Source: Macrotis lagotis (lineage: Eukaryota > Chordata > Mammalia > Peramelemorphia > Peramelidae). From it: a DNA stretch of 64,000 nucleotides. The notes below the pieces were generated by a model, which was not told the origin of the DNA, did not search any database, and saw only the letters and a program-made list of their open reading frames with translations. A program made the position numbers and the translations under genes. Where the stretch lies: contig NC_133661.1 of the NCBI RefSeq assembly GCF_037893015.1, positions 182,816,508-182,880,507 on the forward strand. Reading direction: 5' to 3'. This document shows positions 23,431 through 34,251 of the stretch, piece by piece (positions within the stretch are counted from its first letter, which is position 1; each line of letters begins with the position of its first letter).

Positions 23431-23762
23431 CAGGTTGACAAGGCTATCAATGCCTTGTGTTGTCATATAGATGATGACTTTCAATTTGGAAGCTAGCTAT
23501 CTGTTAAAAAATATTTTATGAATACTCTTTAAAAAAGAATTCCTGCCTACCCATTGACTTTCCCCACACACTCCTAAGTAAAATATTCCTTTGAACAATT
23601 AAGCAAAACAAATTAAACACATTGACCATGATTGACAAAAGTAAATCTCCTTAATTCCTTTAGTCTACTACCACTTTGTGTTACAAGGTAGGAGGCCTGC
23701 CCAATCATCAGTTTTCTGAAGTTGTGATTGGTTATTGCATTGATTAGGATTCTGAAGTCTTG

Positions 23763-24091
23763 TGATAGAAAATACCATTCACATCCAGAGAAAGAACCAG
23801 GGAGTCTGAATGCAGATCAAGACTTAACATTTTCAATTTTAAAAATTTATGATTTTTTTCTTTCTCCTGATTTTTTCCCCACTTGTTCTGATTCCTTTTT
23901 TGTAACATGACAAATATGGAAATATGGTAAACATGCCAATGTTTGTATGACTTATATCACATCGCTTGCTCTCATCATGAGGGGAGAAGGAAGGGATGTA
24001 GAAAAATGTGGAACTCAAAATCTTACAAAAAATGAATGTTGAAAACTGTCTTTACGTGTAATTAGAAAAAAAAATAAAATTAACATTAAAA
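23763..24091 (+). mobile_element. L1 3' end nested in L1
   Basis: Sense 3' UTR: GAGTCTGAATGCAGATCAAG, then CTCATCATGAGGGG and GTAATTAGAAAAAAAAATAA. AGGATTCTGAAGTCTT on the left and AGGATTCTGGTCTTT on the right look like a diverged target duplication. Confidence 0.8.
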
Positions 24092-24123
24092 AGGATTCTG
24101 GTCTTTGAATGTTGATTTCTTTT

Positions 24124-24241
24124 TTTGTTTTGTTTAGGCTTTTGCAAGGCAAATGGAGTTATGTGGCTTGCCCAAGGCCACACAGCTAGGTAATTATTAA
24201 CCCAGGTACTCCTGCTTTATCCACTGCACCACCTAGCCACC
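24124..24241 (-). mobile_element. SINE inside the interrupted L1
   Basis: Antisense copy with an internal deletion after AATTATTAA. Target duplications at 24106-24123 and 24242-24259 differ at one base. Confidence 0.85.
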
Positions 24242-24559
24242 TGAGTGTTGATTTCTTTTACTTTATTATAATCATTGGATAAATTGTTTTCCTGGTTTGG
24301 TTATTTCTCTCTCTTTTTTGATCAGTTTGTACAAGTCTTTCCAAGTTTCCCTGTATTTTTCCTATTGATTGTTTTCTAATGGCAAAATAACATTCCATTC
24401 ATTCACATACCACACAATTTGTTTAGTCATTTCCCAAATGTTGGGCACTCATTTTTTTTCCCATTCCTGGTTGGTCTAAAAAGTGCTGCTATAAATATTT
24501 TTGTGTATATAAAAACCATTATCAGGTTTTTAAAAAAATCATTAGCTTCAGCCTATCAC

Positions 24560-25460
24560 AGTCCAAATGAGCATCTTCAGTTGACTTCTCACAGAAGGAA
24601 AGGAATTTATGAAAATGCTTCATTCTTGGAAAATGCAAATTTTCTCTCCACATTCTTTATTCCAAAAGGGTATCCAGCTTTTTGTTCCCCAAAGCCTTTG
24701 ATTTCTGGCCAGATGACTTCTTGGAAAAGAAATGCTATTTATTATTTTACGTACATGACCGAAAGTAGGGGAGGAGGTTTTTTGGAAGAAGAGGTAAAGG
24801 TAAGAGTCTCTCTTAGGAACCTCCCTATCCCCCCCACCAAATCCAACAAAACGACCCACATAGACATATTCACATTGCTGACCTTTGTTTATATCTAACC
24901 CACAGTTTCTAAATCCCCCCAAGCATAGTATTATTCTCTGGCCTACCCTTAGCTGAAAGAGAAGTAACCACAGCTTTAAAGCTGGGCTGTCCTCTTATCT
25001 TCCTCCTCTAGGCCTTTGACAAAGGTCACTAAACTTCATCACAAGTAAAGTTCCTGTCACATTTGAAACAGAAAAGTTTTAGTTCCCTTTTTAAACTAAT
25101 AGCTAAGAGACTTGTGAAGTAGCTGGGGCCTTGTTTTCACAGTGTTAAACTAATTCCTTGGATAAACCCAGTCTCAACATCCCAGAGAAGGTAGGGGGAT
25201 CACTAGACAGGTAGATATTATGGACTGCCTACTTCTGTTTCTGTGGAAACAAAACAATATTTTGTGTGCTGCAGAACTGGAACTTGCTGCAAAGGGTGAC
25301 AAGGTCTTCCACAAAGATCTCATTCACAAATTTCTCTGGGGGCACATGCTGAAGATGAAACAACCTCCATCAGCCAATGTGGCCCTGAGAGCGAAGAGGA
25401 TGATTGATTTCTCCAAATAAGCTACTAATTCACTAATTATTCTAATTCAATATATGTATT
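24560..25460. other. Unassigned, no gene seen
   Basis: A 66-codon open frame at 25220-25420 was examined; no family or domain recognised. Confidence 0.4.
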
Positions 25461-25600
25461 TAAATCTGGAAAGGACCTTAGAAAGGATATGATCCAAACG
25501 TCCTTGTTTTATTGATGGGGAAATTGAGACCTAGAATCACACAAGTAGGATGTGGTGAAAGTAGAATTCCAACCCCAAGCCAACATTTTTCCCCCTCTGA
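25460..25600 (-). mobile_element. MIR-type, antisense
   Basis: TGATCCAAACGTCCTTGTTT, TTGATGGGGAAATTGAGACC and ATCACACAAGTAGGA. Confidence 0.6.
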
Positions 25601-25878
25601 AAATCCCCCAAAATAGAGTTCAAATTTAATAGGTCATAGTTCAAGCCAGCAACAGAACAGAATATCCTGTGGTTTGGAATGAAAGGAATATCCTAAGAGC
25701 TTGATCACTCCAGGTAAACTGAATGATAGGTAGAACCTGTGCTCTTGAGTTGGTCTGGGGTCTGTATCACTGATATCACGTAAAAGAAGCTGTCTTAGAG
25801 GAGATATGATTAAGAAAAGGTACTGACTATAAGAGAAATAGCTTTGACACATAAAAGACCAAAAGAATATGATCTCTG

Positions 25879-26046
25879 GGGGCAGTTAGATGGCTCAGTG
25901 GATAGAGCACCGACCCTGGAGTTAGGAGGACCTGAGTTCAAATGCATCCTCAGACACTTTATATTTTACCCAGCTGTGTGACCTTGGGCAGGTCACTTAA
26001 CCACCCCCCCCTGCCATTGACTTGCAAAAATCAATAAATAAAGGAA
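25879..26046 (+). mobile_element. tRNA-derived SINE
   Basis: Sense copy with a C-rich stretch before the tail. Perfect 18-bp target duplications at 25861-25878 and 26047-26064. Confidence 0.93.
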
Positions 26047-26119
26047 AAAAGAATATGATCTCTGTTGTTGGGGCATAGAGACTATGATTAGCTTCAAAAG
26101 CTGTCAGTCACCCTCTGAC

Positions 26120-27035
26120 AGGTTGACAAACATTTATTTATTGCTAACTATGTGCTAAATGCTCCTTTAAGCACTGGGAACATGGTTCAAAGATAGGCAG
26201 AACCAGCCCCTGTTTTCAAGAAGGTCACAGTTTAATGGGGGAGATATCATGAAAACAGCTATGTATACATAAAATATGGAAGGATATGTAGGAGATAACA
26301 GAAGGAAGGTACTGGCATTTGGGAGGATTGGGAAAGACTTTAGGCAGAAGGTAAGGTTTTAGTTGGAATGTAAAGGAAGCCATGGAAGCCAGAAGGTAGA
26401 GATGAGAAAGTGAAAAAGTCCAAGCATGGGGAGACAGCCAGTGAAAATACAGAGTGTACAGAGAGGGAGTTACTGGTGCTCAAGGAACAGCAAGATATTA
26501 CTGAATTATAGAGTCTGCTGAGGGTTTTAAGATATAAGAAGTCTGAAAAGGAAGAGGCTAGGTTATGAAGGGCTTAGAATGGCAAACAGATTTTACATTT
26601 TACGTTTCAGGGGGCCACTGAAAATTTGTTGTTTTTAGGCGGGGTAGCATAGTCAAAATTGTACTTTAGGGAAGACCAATATGACAGCTGACTGGAGGTT
26701 GGACTGGATAGGGGATAGATTGAGGCAAGGGGACAAACCAGAAAGCTATTGCAGTAGTTTAGTGGTGAGGTGATGAGGGCTTATATTTGGGTGATGGCAG
26801 TGTTGGAGGAGGGAAGAAGGTATATTCAAGAAATATTGCAAAGATAAAATTGCCAGGTCTTGGAAACAGATTGGATTGGGGGGGGAGAGAAAAGAGTCAA
26901 GGATGATGCCTATGATTAGGACTATGGTAGTGTCCTTGACAATAACAAGGTAAGTAGGAAGAAAGGAGGGTTTTGAGGGAAAGATCTCAGTATCATCCTG
27001 GAACTTCCATGGAGGACTATCAGACATCTTTCAGT
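26120..27035 (-). mobile_element. L2, antisense, includes ORF2 C-terminus
   Basis: About 0.9 kb. The plus strand reads the reverse of the L2 3' UTR, then the minus strand encodes the reverse-transcriptase end with LVIVKDTTIV and GIILDSFLS. This is the longest L2 here. Positions 26892-26930 are the apparent donor of the piece found at 29689-29726. Confidence 0.85.
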
Positions 27036-27065
27036 AACATTCTGGTTGAACCTTGACCCAACTTG

Positions 27066-27066
<1 letters not shown>

Positions 27067-27118
<52 letters not shown>
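27067..27118. repeat. (ATC)n microsatellite
   Basis: About 17 pure TCA/ATC units; makes spurious poly-His and poly-Asp frames. Confidence 0.97.
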
Positions 27119-27119
<1 letters not shown>

Positions 27120-27239
27120 TTTCTTTCCTTTCTTTCTTTCTTTCTTTCTTCCTTTCTTTCTTTCTTCTTTCCTTCCTTCCTTCCTTCCTTCCTTCCTTCC
27201 TTCCTTCCTTCCTTCCTTCCTTCCTTCCTTCCTTTCTTC

Positions 27240-27317
<78 letters not shown>

Positions 27318-27329
27318 CTTCTTCTTCCT
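27119..27329. repeat. Pure pyrimidine tract (TTTC)n/(TTCC)n
   Basis: 211 nt with only C and T on the plus strand: TTTC units, a TTCC core at about 27170-27235, then TTTC again. Able in principle to form triplex (H-DNA). Confidence 0.97.
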
Positions 27330-27514
27330 GTGTAAGAAAGGAAAAATAATGCCTTGAGCTCATGGAAACTCTGCTTGTAATTTGGAATCTTTATGTATGT
27401 ATTACTGTCTCATAAACCTCTATCCCTTATCTTTGTCTTATAATGGATGCTCATTATTTGAATCATGATCTCAGAATAGGAGACCTACAGACATCCCATA
27501 CATACAGTGTACAG

Positions 27515-27725
27515 CAGTTTTTATAAACTACTTTCAAACTTGTCATATAATTCAATATTTACAATAGGGTAGAGAACATTATCTTTATCTCACAAATGAA
27601 GAAACTGAGACTCACAGGAATTAAATAATTGCCTAAAGTCATCTTGCAGATACTAGAGGTGAGATTTGAACTTACTGTGACTCCAAGTTGTGAGTTTTTT
27701 CCCTCCTGCTGCATCAGGTTGCTTT
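27515..27725 (-). mobile_element. MIR, antisense
   Basis: TTATCTCACAAATGAAGAAA, CTGAGACTCACAGGAATTAA and GAGATTTGAACTTACTGTGA. Confidence 0.7.
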
Positions 27726-28150
27726 CCTGTTACCCTCTCCCAGTGGGAGAAAAGACTGCTTTTGTTTACTGAACTATTTCAGGTTATCTTGAACCCTGAA
27801 GGAAAGGGAGACCCTAGAGACTTATAAATAATCTTTTCTTTCCAACAATCATGTACCTTGACATATATATATATATAAAGGACAAAATTATTTTACATGA
27901 AATCATAAATCATTTACAACAAAATTATTCAAATTTATTTTAACAAAATTATAGAAAATTCATTTCTTTATAGATTTCCTTTTCCCCTCTATTTCATTAT
28001 ATATATATTTTTTCATTGTTATTAACATAGTTATACTAATACATTGATTATTCTCTTGATTCCTCTTTTATCTATATAATTTCCAATAAATCTTTCCATA
28101 TATCTTTATATTCTTCATATTTATCATTTCCTATGGGGAGGAAATTATTT
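27725..28150. other. AT-rich, unassigned
   Basis: (AT)n at 27863-27878; nothing else recognised. Confidence 0.4.
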
Positions 28151-28310
28151 AGATTTAAGAGAAAGGACCTCAGTGGTCATCTAATCCAAATTCGTTTTAT
28201 AGATGAAGAAATTAATTCACAATTAAATGAGTTGCTTGGGATCATACAGATACTCAGCTGGGATTTGAACTAAGATCTTTGACTTTTTGATTGCCTCTAA
28301 ACCATAGTTC
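28150..28310 (-). mobile_element. MIR-type, antisense
   Basis: GGACCTCAGTGGTCATCTAA, then GATGAAGAAATTAATTCACA and GGGATTTGAACTAAGATC. Confidence 0.6.
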
Positions 28311-28574
28311 TCGTGGCACAAGAGTGTTTCATTACATTTATACACACTCTTTGAACAATTGGATATTTGAGTTGTTTCCAGTTTTGCTACTACAAAAAAA
28401 TCTAGTAAAGATATCTTTGCTGAAAGATTTTTTTCCTATCAATAAAGTCAATCAGCTATGATACCATTATATAATTGGATCATTGGATCAAAGACTGAAG
28501 AGTTTTGTAAGAGATATTTTCAGTGAGACAAAGGAGAATTAAATCAACTCCAATTCATTAAGTGAGATAATTTG

Positions 28575-28785
28575 TTGTTCATTTGTTTCACTCATTTCTG
28601 ACTCCTCATGATCTCTTTTTTTGGGGGAGGGGGGAAGGGCTAAGACACTGGAGTGATTTGCCATTTCCTTTTCCAGTTCATTTTGTAGATCAGGAAACTG
28701 AGGCAAATAGGGTTAAGTGACTTGCCTAGGGTCATACAGCTAAGTGTCTGAAAGCCATATTTGAACTGAGCTACCAAGCTGCCCT
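28575..28785 (-). mobile_element. SINE with BovB/RTE-type tail, antisense
   Basis: TTGTTGTTCATTTGTTTCAC at the tail end, TTCTGACTCCTCATGATCTC, and CAGGAAACTGAGGCAAATAG before the head. Confidence 0.8.
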
Positions 28786-29688
28786 TACAGAACCCTAGAG
28801 AGTCAACTAAAAAAATCAATCAAAGCAATTAACAGCTTCAGCAAAGCTACAGGATATTCTCATTTCTGTGTTACAAGCAAGAAAGAAACAGAGAAATCTC
28901 ATTTAAAATAACTATAGACAGTAAAAAATACTTGGGACTGTACTTGCCATGACACAAACAGAAATTATATGAGCACCATTACAAAGCACTCTTCACATAA
29001 ACAAAGGCATCTATATAATTGGAGAAGTATTAGTTGCCCATGGGTGAGCCAAATCAATGTAATAAAAATGACAGTAGTTCCTAAATTAATTTACTCATTC
29101 AGTGCCATGCTAACAAAATTACCAAAAAATTACTTTATGGAGCTATAAAAATCGCAACAAAATTCATCTGAAGGAACAGTCAAGAATATCAAGGAAATTA
29201 AAGGAAAAAAAGAAAAAAGGGAGGGAGTCTAACAGTACTAGATCATTATATTGCAAAGTTGTAATTATTAAAATAATTGAGCACCACCTGAGAAACAGGT
29301 TCATCAGTGGAACAGATTAGATACATAATACATAGACACAAATGACTTCAGTAACCTATTTGATAAATCCAGAGATCCTAGCTGTTGGGACAAGAACTCG
29401 TTATATAACAAAAACTGGGTATAACTGAAAAGTAGTCTGTCAGAAGTTAGGCATATTTCACATTACAACATCTTATTAATCAAGATAATTTCAAAATAGG
29501 TACATAATTTAGATAGCAAGGCTTGATATAAGCAAATCAGTGGAGCATGGAAGAAATTACCTATTAGATCTACATATAGAGGAAGAATTCATGACCAAAT
29601 AAGAGAGAGAAATAGAGTTTACAAGAAGTAAACTAGATAATTTGATTATATAAAATTAAAGGTTTTTGAACAAGAAAACCCAAGAGTC

Positions 29689-29726
29689 AAGGATGATGCC
29701 TATGATTAGGACGATGGTAAATTAGG
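29689..29726 (+). other. Short templated insertion matching an L2 at 26.9 kb
   Basis: 38 bases identical to the L2 copy at 26892-26930 but for one base, same orientation, sitting in place of L1 ORF2 sequence. Confidence 0.75.
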
Positions 29727-29828
29727 AGAAAAGCTGGAAACTAGGAAAAAAATCTTTTCAGCAACTTTCTCAGATGAAGTCATAAAAACAAGAGACATCC
29801 CTCAATTAATAAATGGCTAACAAATATG

Positions 29829-30013
29829 CCTCAGACATTTGCTAGTTGTTTCACTTCTGGCAAGTTACTTAATAATATTTGCCTCAGTTCCTCATTTGTA
29901 AAATGAACTAGAAAAGGACATGGTAAAGCGCTCTAACATCTTGGCCATGAAAATCCCAAAATGGATTTGCAAAGAGTTGGACACAACTGAAATGACTGAA
30001 CAACAACAAAATA
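29829..30013 (+). mobile_element. SINE with RTE-type tail, 5'-truncated
   Basis: Starts at CCTCAGACATTTGCTAG and ends GACTGAACAACAACA. Flanked by CAAATATG and AAAATATG within L1. Confidence 0.8.
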
Positions 30014-30407
30014 TGAATAGGTAATTTTCAGAGAGTGAAACCAAAGCTTACAATAGACTTATGAAAAATGGTTCTGTTATCAGATATTAGGGAAATGGAA
30101 ATTAAAACAACTCTGAGATGCCATTTCAAATCCATTGTATTTGCTAAGATGATTAAAAAAAAGGAAAATGGCAAATACTGGAGGGCATTTATGGTGAAAT
30201 ATCTACCTTTAGAAAGAGAACTGATAGACTCAAAGTGTAGACTGAATCAATTTTTCTTTCTCTTTTTCTTTTGAACATTCTAATTTGAAATTTGTTTTGT
30301 CTAGACTTATTTATAATAGATTTTATGTCTTGCTTTCTTATTGGGTAGAAGAAAGGAAGAAAAATGAGAGAATTTGGAACTGAAAATTAAACAAAATAGG
30401 CCTAAAA

Positions 30408-30482
30408 CATATATATATATATATATATAATATATGTGTATATATATCTATATATCTATATCTATATCTATATCTATATCTA

Positions 30483-30529
<47 letters not shown>

Positions 30530-30545
30530 ATATATATATATCTCA
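30408..30545. repeat. (TA)n, (TATC)n compound microsatellite
   Basis: TATA runs, then TATC and CTAT tetramers, then TATA again. Confidence 0.95.
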
Positions 30546-30975
30546 TTCAGGTGGGGTCATGGACTACCTGATTGCCCTCTGGGTCAGTCCTCAGCCTGAT
30601 TATACTGAAATCTTTCCCCAAAAACTCTTGTCTTCCTACTTTCCCTATTAATATAAAGGGGACTACTATTTTCCCAATCTAGATATTCTCAAGTCCTCAC
30701 TATCTTTCACTGCTTAAATCCAACTTGCTGACGAGGGCTGTTGATTTTTACCTTTGTAAAATTGAGCTAGATGATCTCTAGTGGTTCTTTCATTTTAGAA
30801 ATGGAATTCATTATGCCATGAATTTTCATCACATCATGATCCCTCGTCCTTATGGGAAAGACTATAGTTTCCATAGGTTTCATCCCTTTAGCTATATAGT
30901 TGGGATTGTTTTTGTTTTTCAGATATACAGTTCCAGTGTAAGTTCTATTTCAATTGTAGGCATCATTTATATAGG
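30545..30975. other. Unassigned
   Basis: No repeat or exon recognised. Confidence 0.35.
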
Positions 30976-30980
30976 GGTGT

Positions 30981-31028
<48 letters not shown>

Positions 31029-31050
31029 ATATGTGTATATATATGCATAT
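30976..31050. repeat. (GT)n microsatellite
   Basis: GT dinucleotides to 31023, then GTATAT mixtures. Confidence 0.95.
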
Positions 31051-32690
31051 ATATGTATATGTCCTGAAAAGCTTTTGATTCTGATATAAAATATTAGTAT
31101 CAGTTTTTAGTCTTCTATTTAAATTGATCCCTTCCTGTTATAACATTCAATGGATCTGAGAAAAACTGGTGTACAAAAATTCAAACTTACAAAATAAAGA
31201 GATATTGCTAATACACTAGGGAATATGCTTAGAAAGAGAGAGAAAAAATGTAAAATCAGCCTAAAGTTCCTTCCAAAATAAGGTGGCCATTATTAACAGA
31301 CTTTAGACCCTTGCCATTGCTAGTTTTTCTCCTGCTTTTAGTTTCCCCAAACCAACTACTACCATACCCTTCCATGTCTACATTGGTCAGTCTGTTGACA
31401 CAATCTTGTCTGCCCATCTTCCTCCAAGTGCCTCAAATCATTATCAAAGTAAGCAGTAAAAAATAACTAATTATTGGTACAATTAAAGTTTATAAAAAAG
31501 TATTTCTCTTTCTTGGCAAGAATAAAGGAAACTTTCAGTCTCAGTGCTGGAGAAAGTAGCAGCCAATTGATTATGATGAGGTTGAGTCCTTGTTATAAGA
31601 ATGCTATAATGAATCTCTAGAGAGCTCAGTCCCATTAATTCAGAGGAGGGAGGAGATCCCTGAGTGGGCCTATAGTATGGAATTGTGTACATCTCTATCT
31701 CCATGAAAACAAATGAGCCATTTCAAATATTACAGGTCTTATTCCTGCTCCACAGAGACTTTGAAAGTCTATTTCACCAAAGTATCTTGTAAAAAATCCT
31801 CTATGGACACAATGTCCCAAGAAATGAAAGAACCATTTAACAATAGATCCTTTAGGATGACGGTGGAACGATCTAAGTAAGGCACTCCCAGTAAAAGTTA
31901 TCTCTTTGGTTTAGGATGGGAGGATGATTTGCAACCAATAATGAACACATCTTGCTTCTATACCCATTTCCATTGGAACCTACTTCTCACCACCCTCCAA
32001 GAGAGTATAGAGATATAGATCAGAGCAGGGGTCATTGTCAACTTCCAATGTTAGGATGCTAGAAAAACAAGAAGTTTCCAAAAGGGAAACACAGCAAAGG
32101 GCTGTGTAAGACTAGTGTGATGCTATACTGAGACTGGTTGAGAAGAGTGGTCCAGAGAAAGTGTCCTCTCTATAATTAAAAAGATGAGAAAAGGATTGAT
32201 AATAGTGTAGGAGAGCTAAGAAAAGGGTGTGACAGGGAAATACTAAACTTCCTGAGAAGCTTGGCAGCCCAATCCAAGGAAAAAAGGACACCTGACTGTT
32301 TCAGATCTGCACACCACATGCTGTCCCCTGGAGCTCATGGGGAGAAACAGATGTACCCCTGCCAACCTGTGAGTAGCACCCTCAGTATTACCAGAAGAGC
32401 AACTGACCCAGAGGGAAATTTGAGTATTTGCCACAGGTCACTGGTAGTGACCTTGTAGTCACCAGTTTTTTAGCTGTTCACCTACAAAGTCTAATGACCT
32501 AGATTTGGCATTCTAGAAAAAGTGATGATAACCAAAAGGAAGGAAAATACATCACTGAAATTCATTTTGCCTGGCATATCAGGGTTGTCTGACCCCATGG
32601 ACCATGTTATTGTCCCCACTGGAAAAAAGTTGAATTAGGGTTTAAGTTAAATCTCTTAAGGTCCTTACACAGGATAAAAACCACAAACCC
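31050..32690. other. Unassigned, no gene seen
   Basis: One of the longest stretches without a recognised repeat. Open frames at 31483-31704 and 32243-32458 lack any family signal. Confidence 0.4.
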
Positions 32691-32835
32691 TTCATATGTA
32701 AAACTATCATAGAATCTCAGAGTAGAAAGGATACTCAGAAGTTGCCTAGACCAACCTTTATCTGACCAAGAACTCCTTTTGCAAAACACCAATAAAGAAA
32801 CATCCTACCTTTGCCTGAAGGGAATTCACTAGCCT
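32690..32835. mobile_element. Possible CR1/L3-type fragment
   Basis: ATCATAGAATCTCAGAGTAG, CCTAGACCAACCTTTATCTG and TTGCCTGAAGGGAATTCACT follow the layout of an old CR1-type 3' repeat. Confidence 0.45.
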
Positions 32836-32876
32836 GAAAAGTAGTCATTCTATTTTTGGATACTTTTAATCATCAG

Positions 32877-33118
32877 GAGCAGTTGGGTGGTGCAGTGGAT
32901 AGAGCACTGGGACTGGAATCAGAAAAACTCATTTTCCTGAGTCCAAATCCTGTCTCACTTAGTAGGTAAGTGACCCTGGACAAGTCACTTAACCCTGTTT
33001 GCCTTAGTTTCCTCATCTGTAAAATGAACTGGAGAAGGAAATGGCAAAATACTCTAGAATCTTTGCTAAGAAAACCCCAAACGAGGTCATAAAGAGTCAA
33101 ATGTGACAGAACAACAAC
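32877..33118 (+). mobile_element. SINE with BovB/RTE-type tail
   Basis: Complete sense copy: GAGCAGTTGGGTGGTGCAGT head, TTCCTCATCTGTAAAATGAA middle, GTCAAATGTGACAGAACAAC and AACAAG tail. Confidence 0.88.
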
Positions 33119-33152
33119 AAGCATTAGGGAGTCTCACTTTACAAAACTACCT

Positions 33153-33240
33153 TGTGCAGCTAGGTAATTATAAAGTGTCTGAGGTCAGATTTGAACTCAG
33201 GTACTCTTGACTCCAGGATTGGTGCTGTATCTACTGTAAC
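33153..33240 (-). mobile_element. SINE fragment, antisense
   Basis: GCAGCTAGGTAATTATAAAG to GGATTGGTGCTGTATC. Confidence 0.75.
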
Positions 33241-34195
33241 CCTTATTATTCTTTTTAAAAAATCTTGAGTCTCAAATTTTCTCCCTCTCTCCTTTCTCTT
33301 CCCCCTCTCTGAGAAAACAAGTGGTTTGATATCAATAAGTAGTCATATAAGACATAATTCCAAATTAGTCATGTTATGAAAGAAAACACAACCTCCCCCC
33401 AAAAATAACCCCAACAAAAATAGACAGTTTTAAAAAAAGCATGCTTCAGTCTGCATTCAAAGTCCATTAGCTTTTTCTGAAAGCATCAAGTTCATAATCT
33501 CTTATAGTAGAATAATATTCCATCACCATCATATACCACAACTTCCTCAGCCATTCCCCAATTGATGGACATCCACTCAATTTCCAATTCTTTGTCACCA
33601 ACAAAAAGGACTGCTATAAATATTTTTGTCCATATAGATTCTTTAGGTCTTCTTCCACACCTCCCCTCCTCTCTGCTCCCATTCTCACTTTTTATCTCTT
33701 TGGGATACAGATCTAATAGTGATATTGCTGGAGGATATGCACAGTTTTATATACCTTTGGGCATAGTTCCAAAACTGCAATTTTTGGAACCATTACTCTC
33801 TGTAATGGTTGGATCAGTTCACAATTCCAACAATGCTCTAGTCCCAAATTTCCTACATCCCACCACACATCATTTTCCTTTTCTGTAATATTAGCCAATC
33901 TGATATGTGACTATTTTCCTATTCCTTTTTCCTGAATATGACTTTTTCCTAATCAATGATGACTTAGAGCATTTTTTGTATGACTATAGATAGCTTTTAT
34001 TTCTTCTTCTGAAAACTACCTGTTCGTATCCTCTGATCAATTATCAAATGGGGAATAACTTGTATTCTTATAAATTTGACTTAGTTCTCTTTATGGTTTG
34101 GAAATGGTGCCTTTATTAGAGAAATTTGCTAAAAATTTTTTCAGTTATGATTACTATGCATTTCCCTCTATCCTATGTATTTTTTCCTATTTATG
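33240..34195 (-). mobile_element. L1 3' end, antisense
   Basis: Antisense 3' UTR (GTCTGCATTCAAAGTCCATT) and ORF2 end; the minus strand reads LANITEKENDVWWDVGNLG, a degraded ORF2 C-terminus. Confidence 0.85.

Positions 34196-34196
<1 letters not shown>

Positions 34197-34249
<53 letters not shown>
34197..34249. repeat. (CT)n microsatellite
   Basis: About 26 CT units between the L1 end and the HAL1-like element. Confidence 0.97.

Positions 34250-34251
<2 letters not shown>

Larger units (their letters stand above)
23505..24560 (-). mobile_element. L1 3' end, antisense, interrupted twice
   Basis: Left part 23505-23762 and right part 24092-24560 join into one antisense L1 3' UTR and ORF2 end (TTATTGCATTGATTAGGATT; GCAAAATAACATTCCATTCA). 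It is split by a sense L1 end and by a SINE. Confidence 0.75.
28795..30400 (+). mobile_element. L1 ORF2 end and 3' UTR
   Basis: ORF2 remnants (ATTCAGTGCCATGCTAACAA; GAAATGGAAATTAAAACAAC) and a 3' UTR trace at 30230-30400, with stops and an internal deletion. It holds a 5'-truncated SINE at 29829-30013 and a short foreign piece at 29689-29726. Confidence 0.75.

Noticed and set aside
24419-24898. 159-codon open frame
   Set aside because: Its first third is antisense L1, so it is not a gene.
25220-25420. 66-codon open frame starting MDCLLLFLWK
   Set aside because: Too short and no family recognised; chance frame in unassigned DNA.
27053-27363. Open frames encoding poly-His, poly-Asp, poly-Ser and KERKKERK tracts
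   Set aside because: They are translations of the (ATC)n and (TTTC)n arrays in different frames.
30409-30541. Regular short repeats considered as a CRISPR array
   Set aside because: Units are 2-4 bp with no spacers, and the genome is mammalian.
30436-31078. IYIYLS-rich and CVCVCV-rich frames
   Set aside because: Microsatellite translations.
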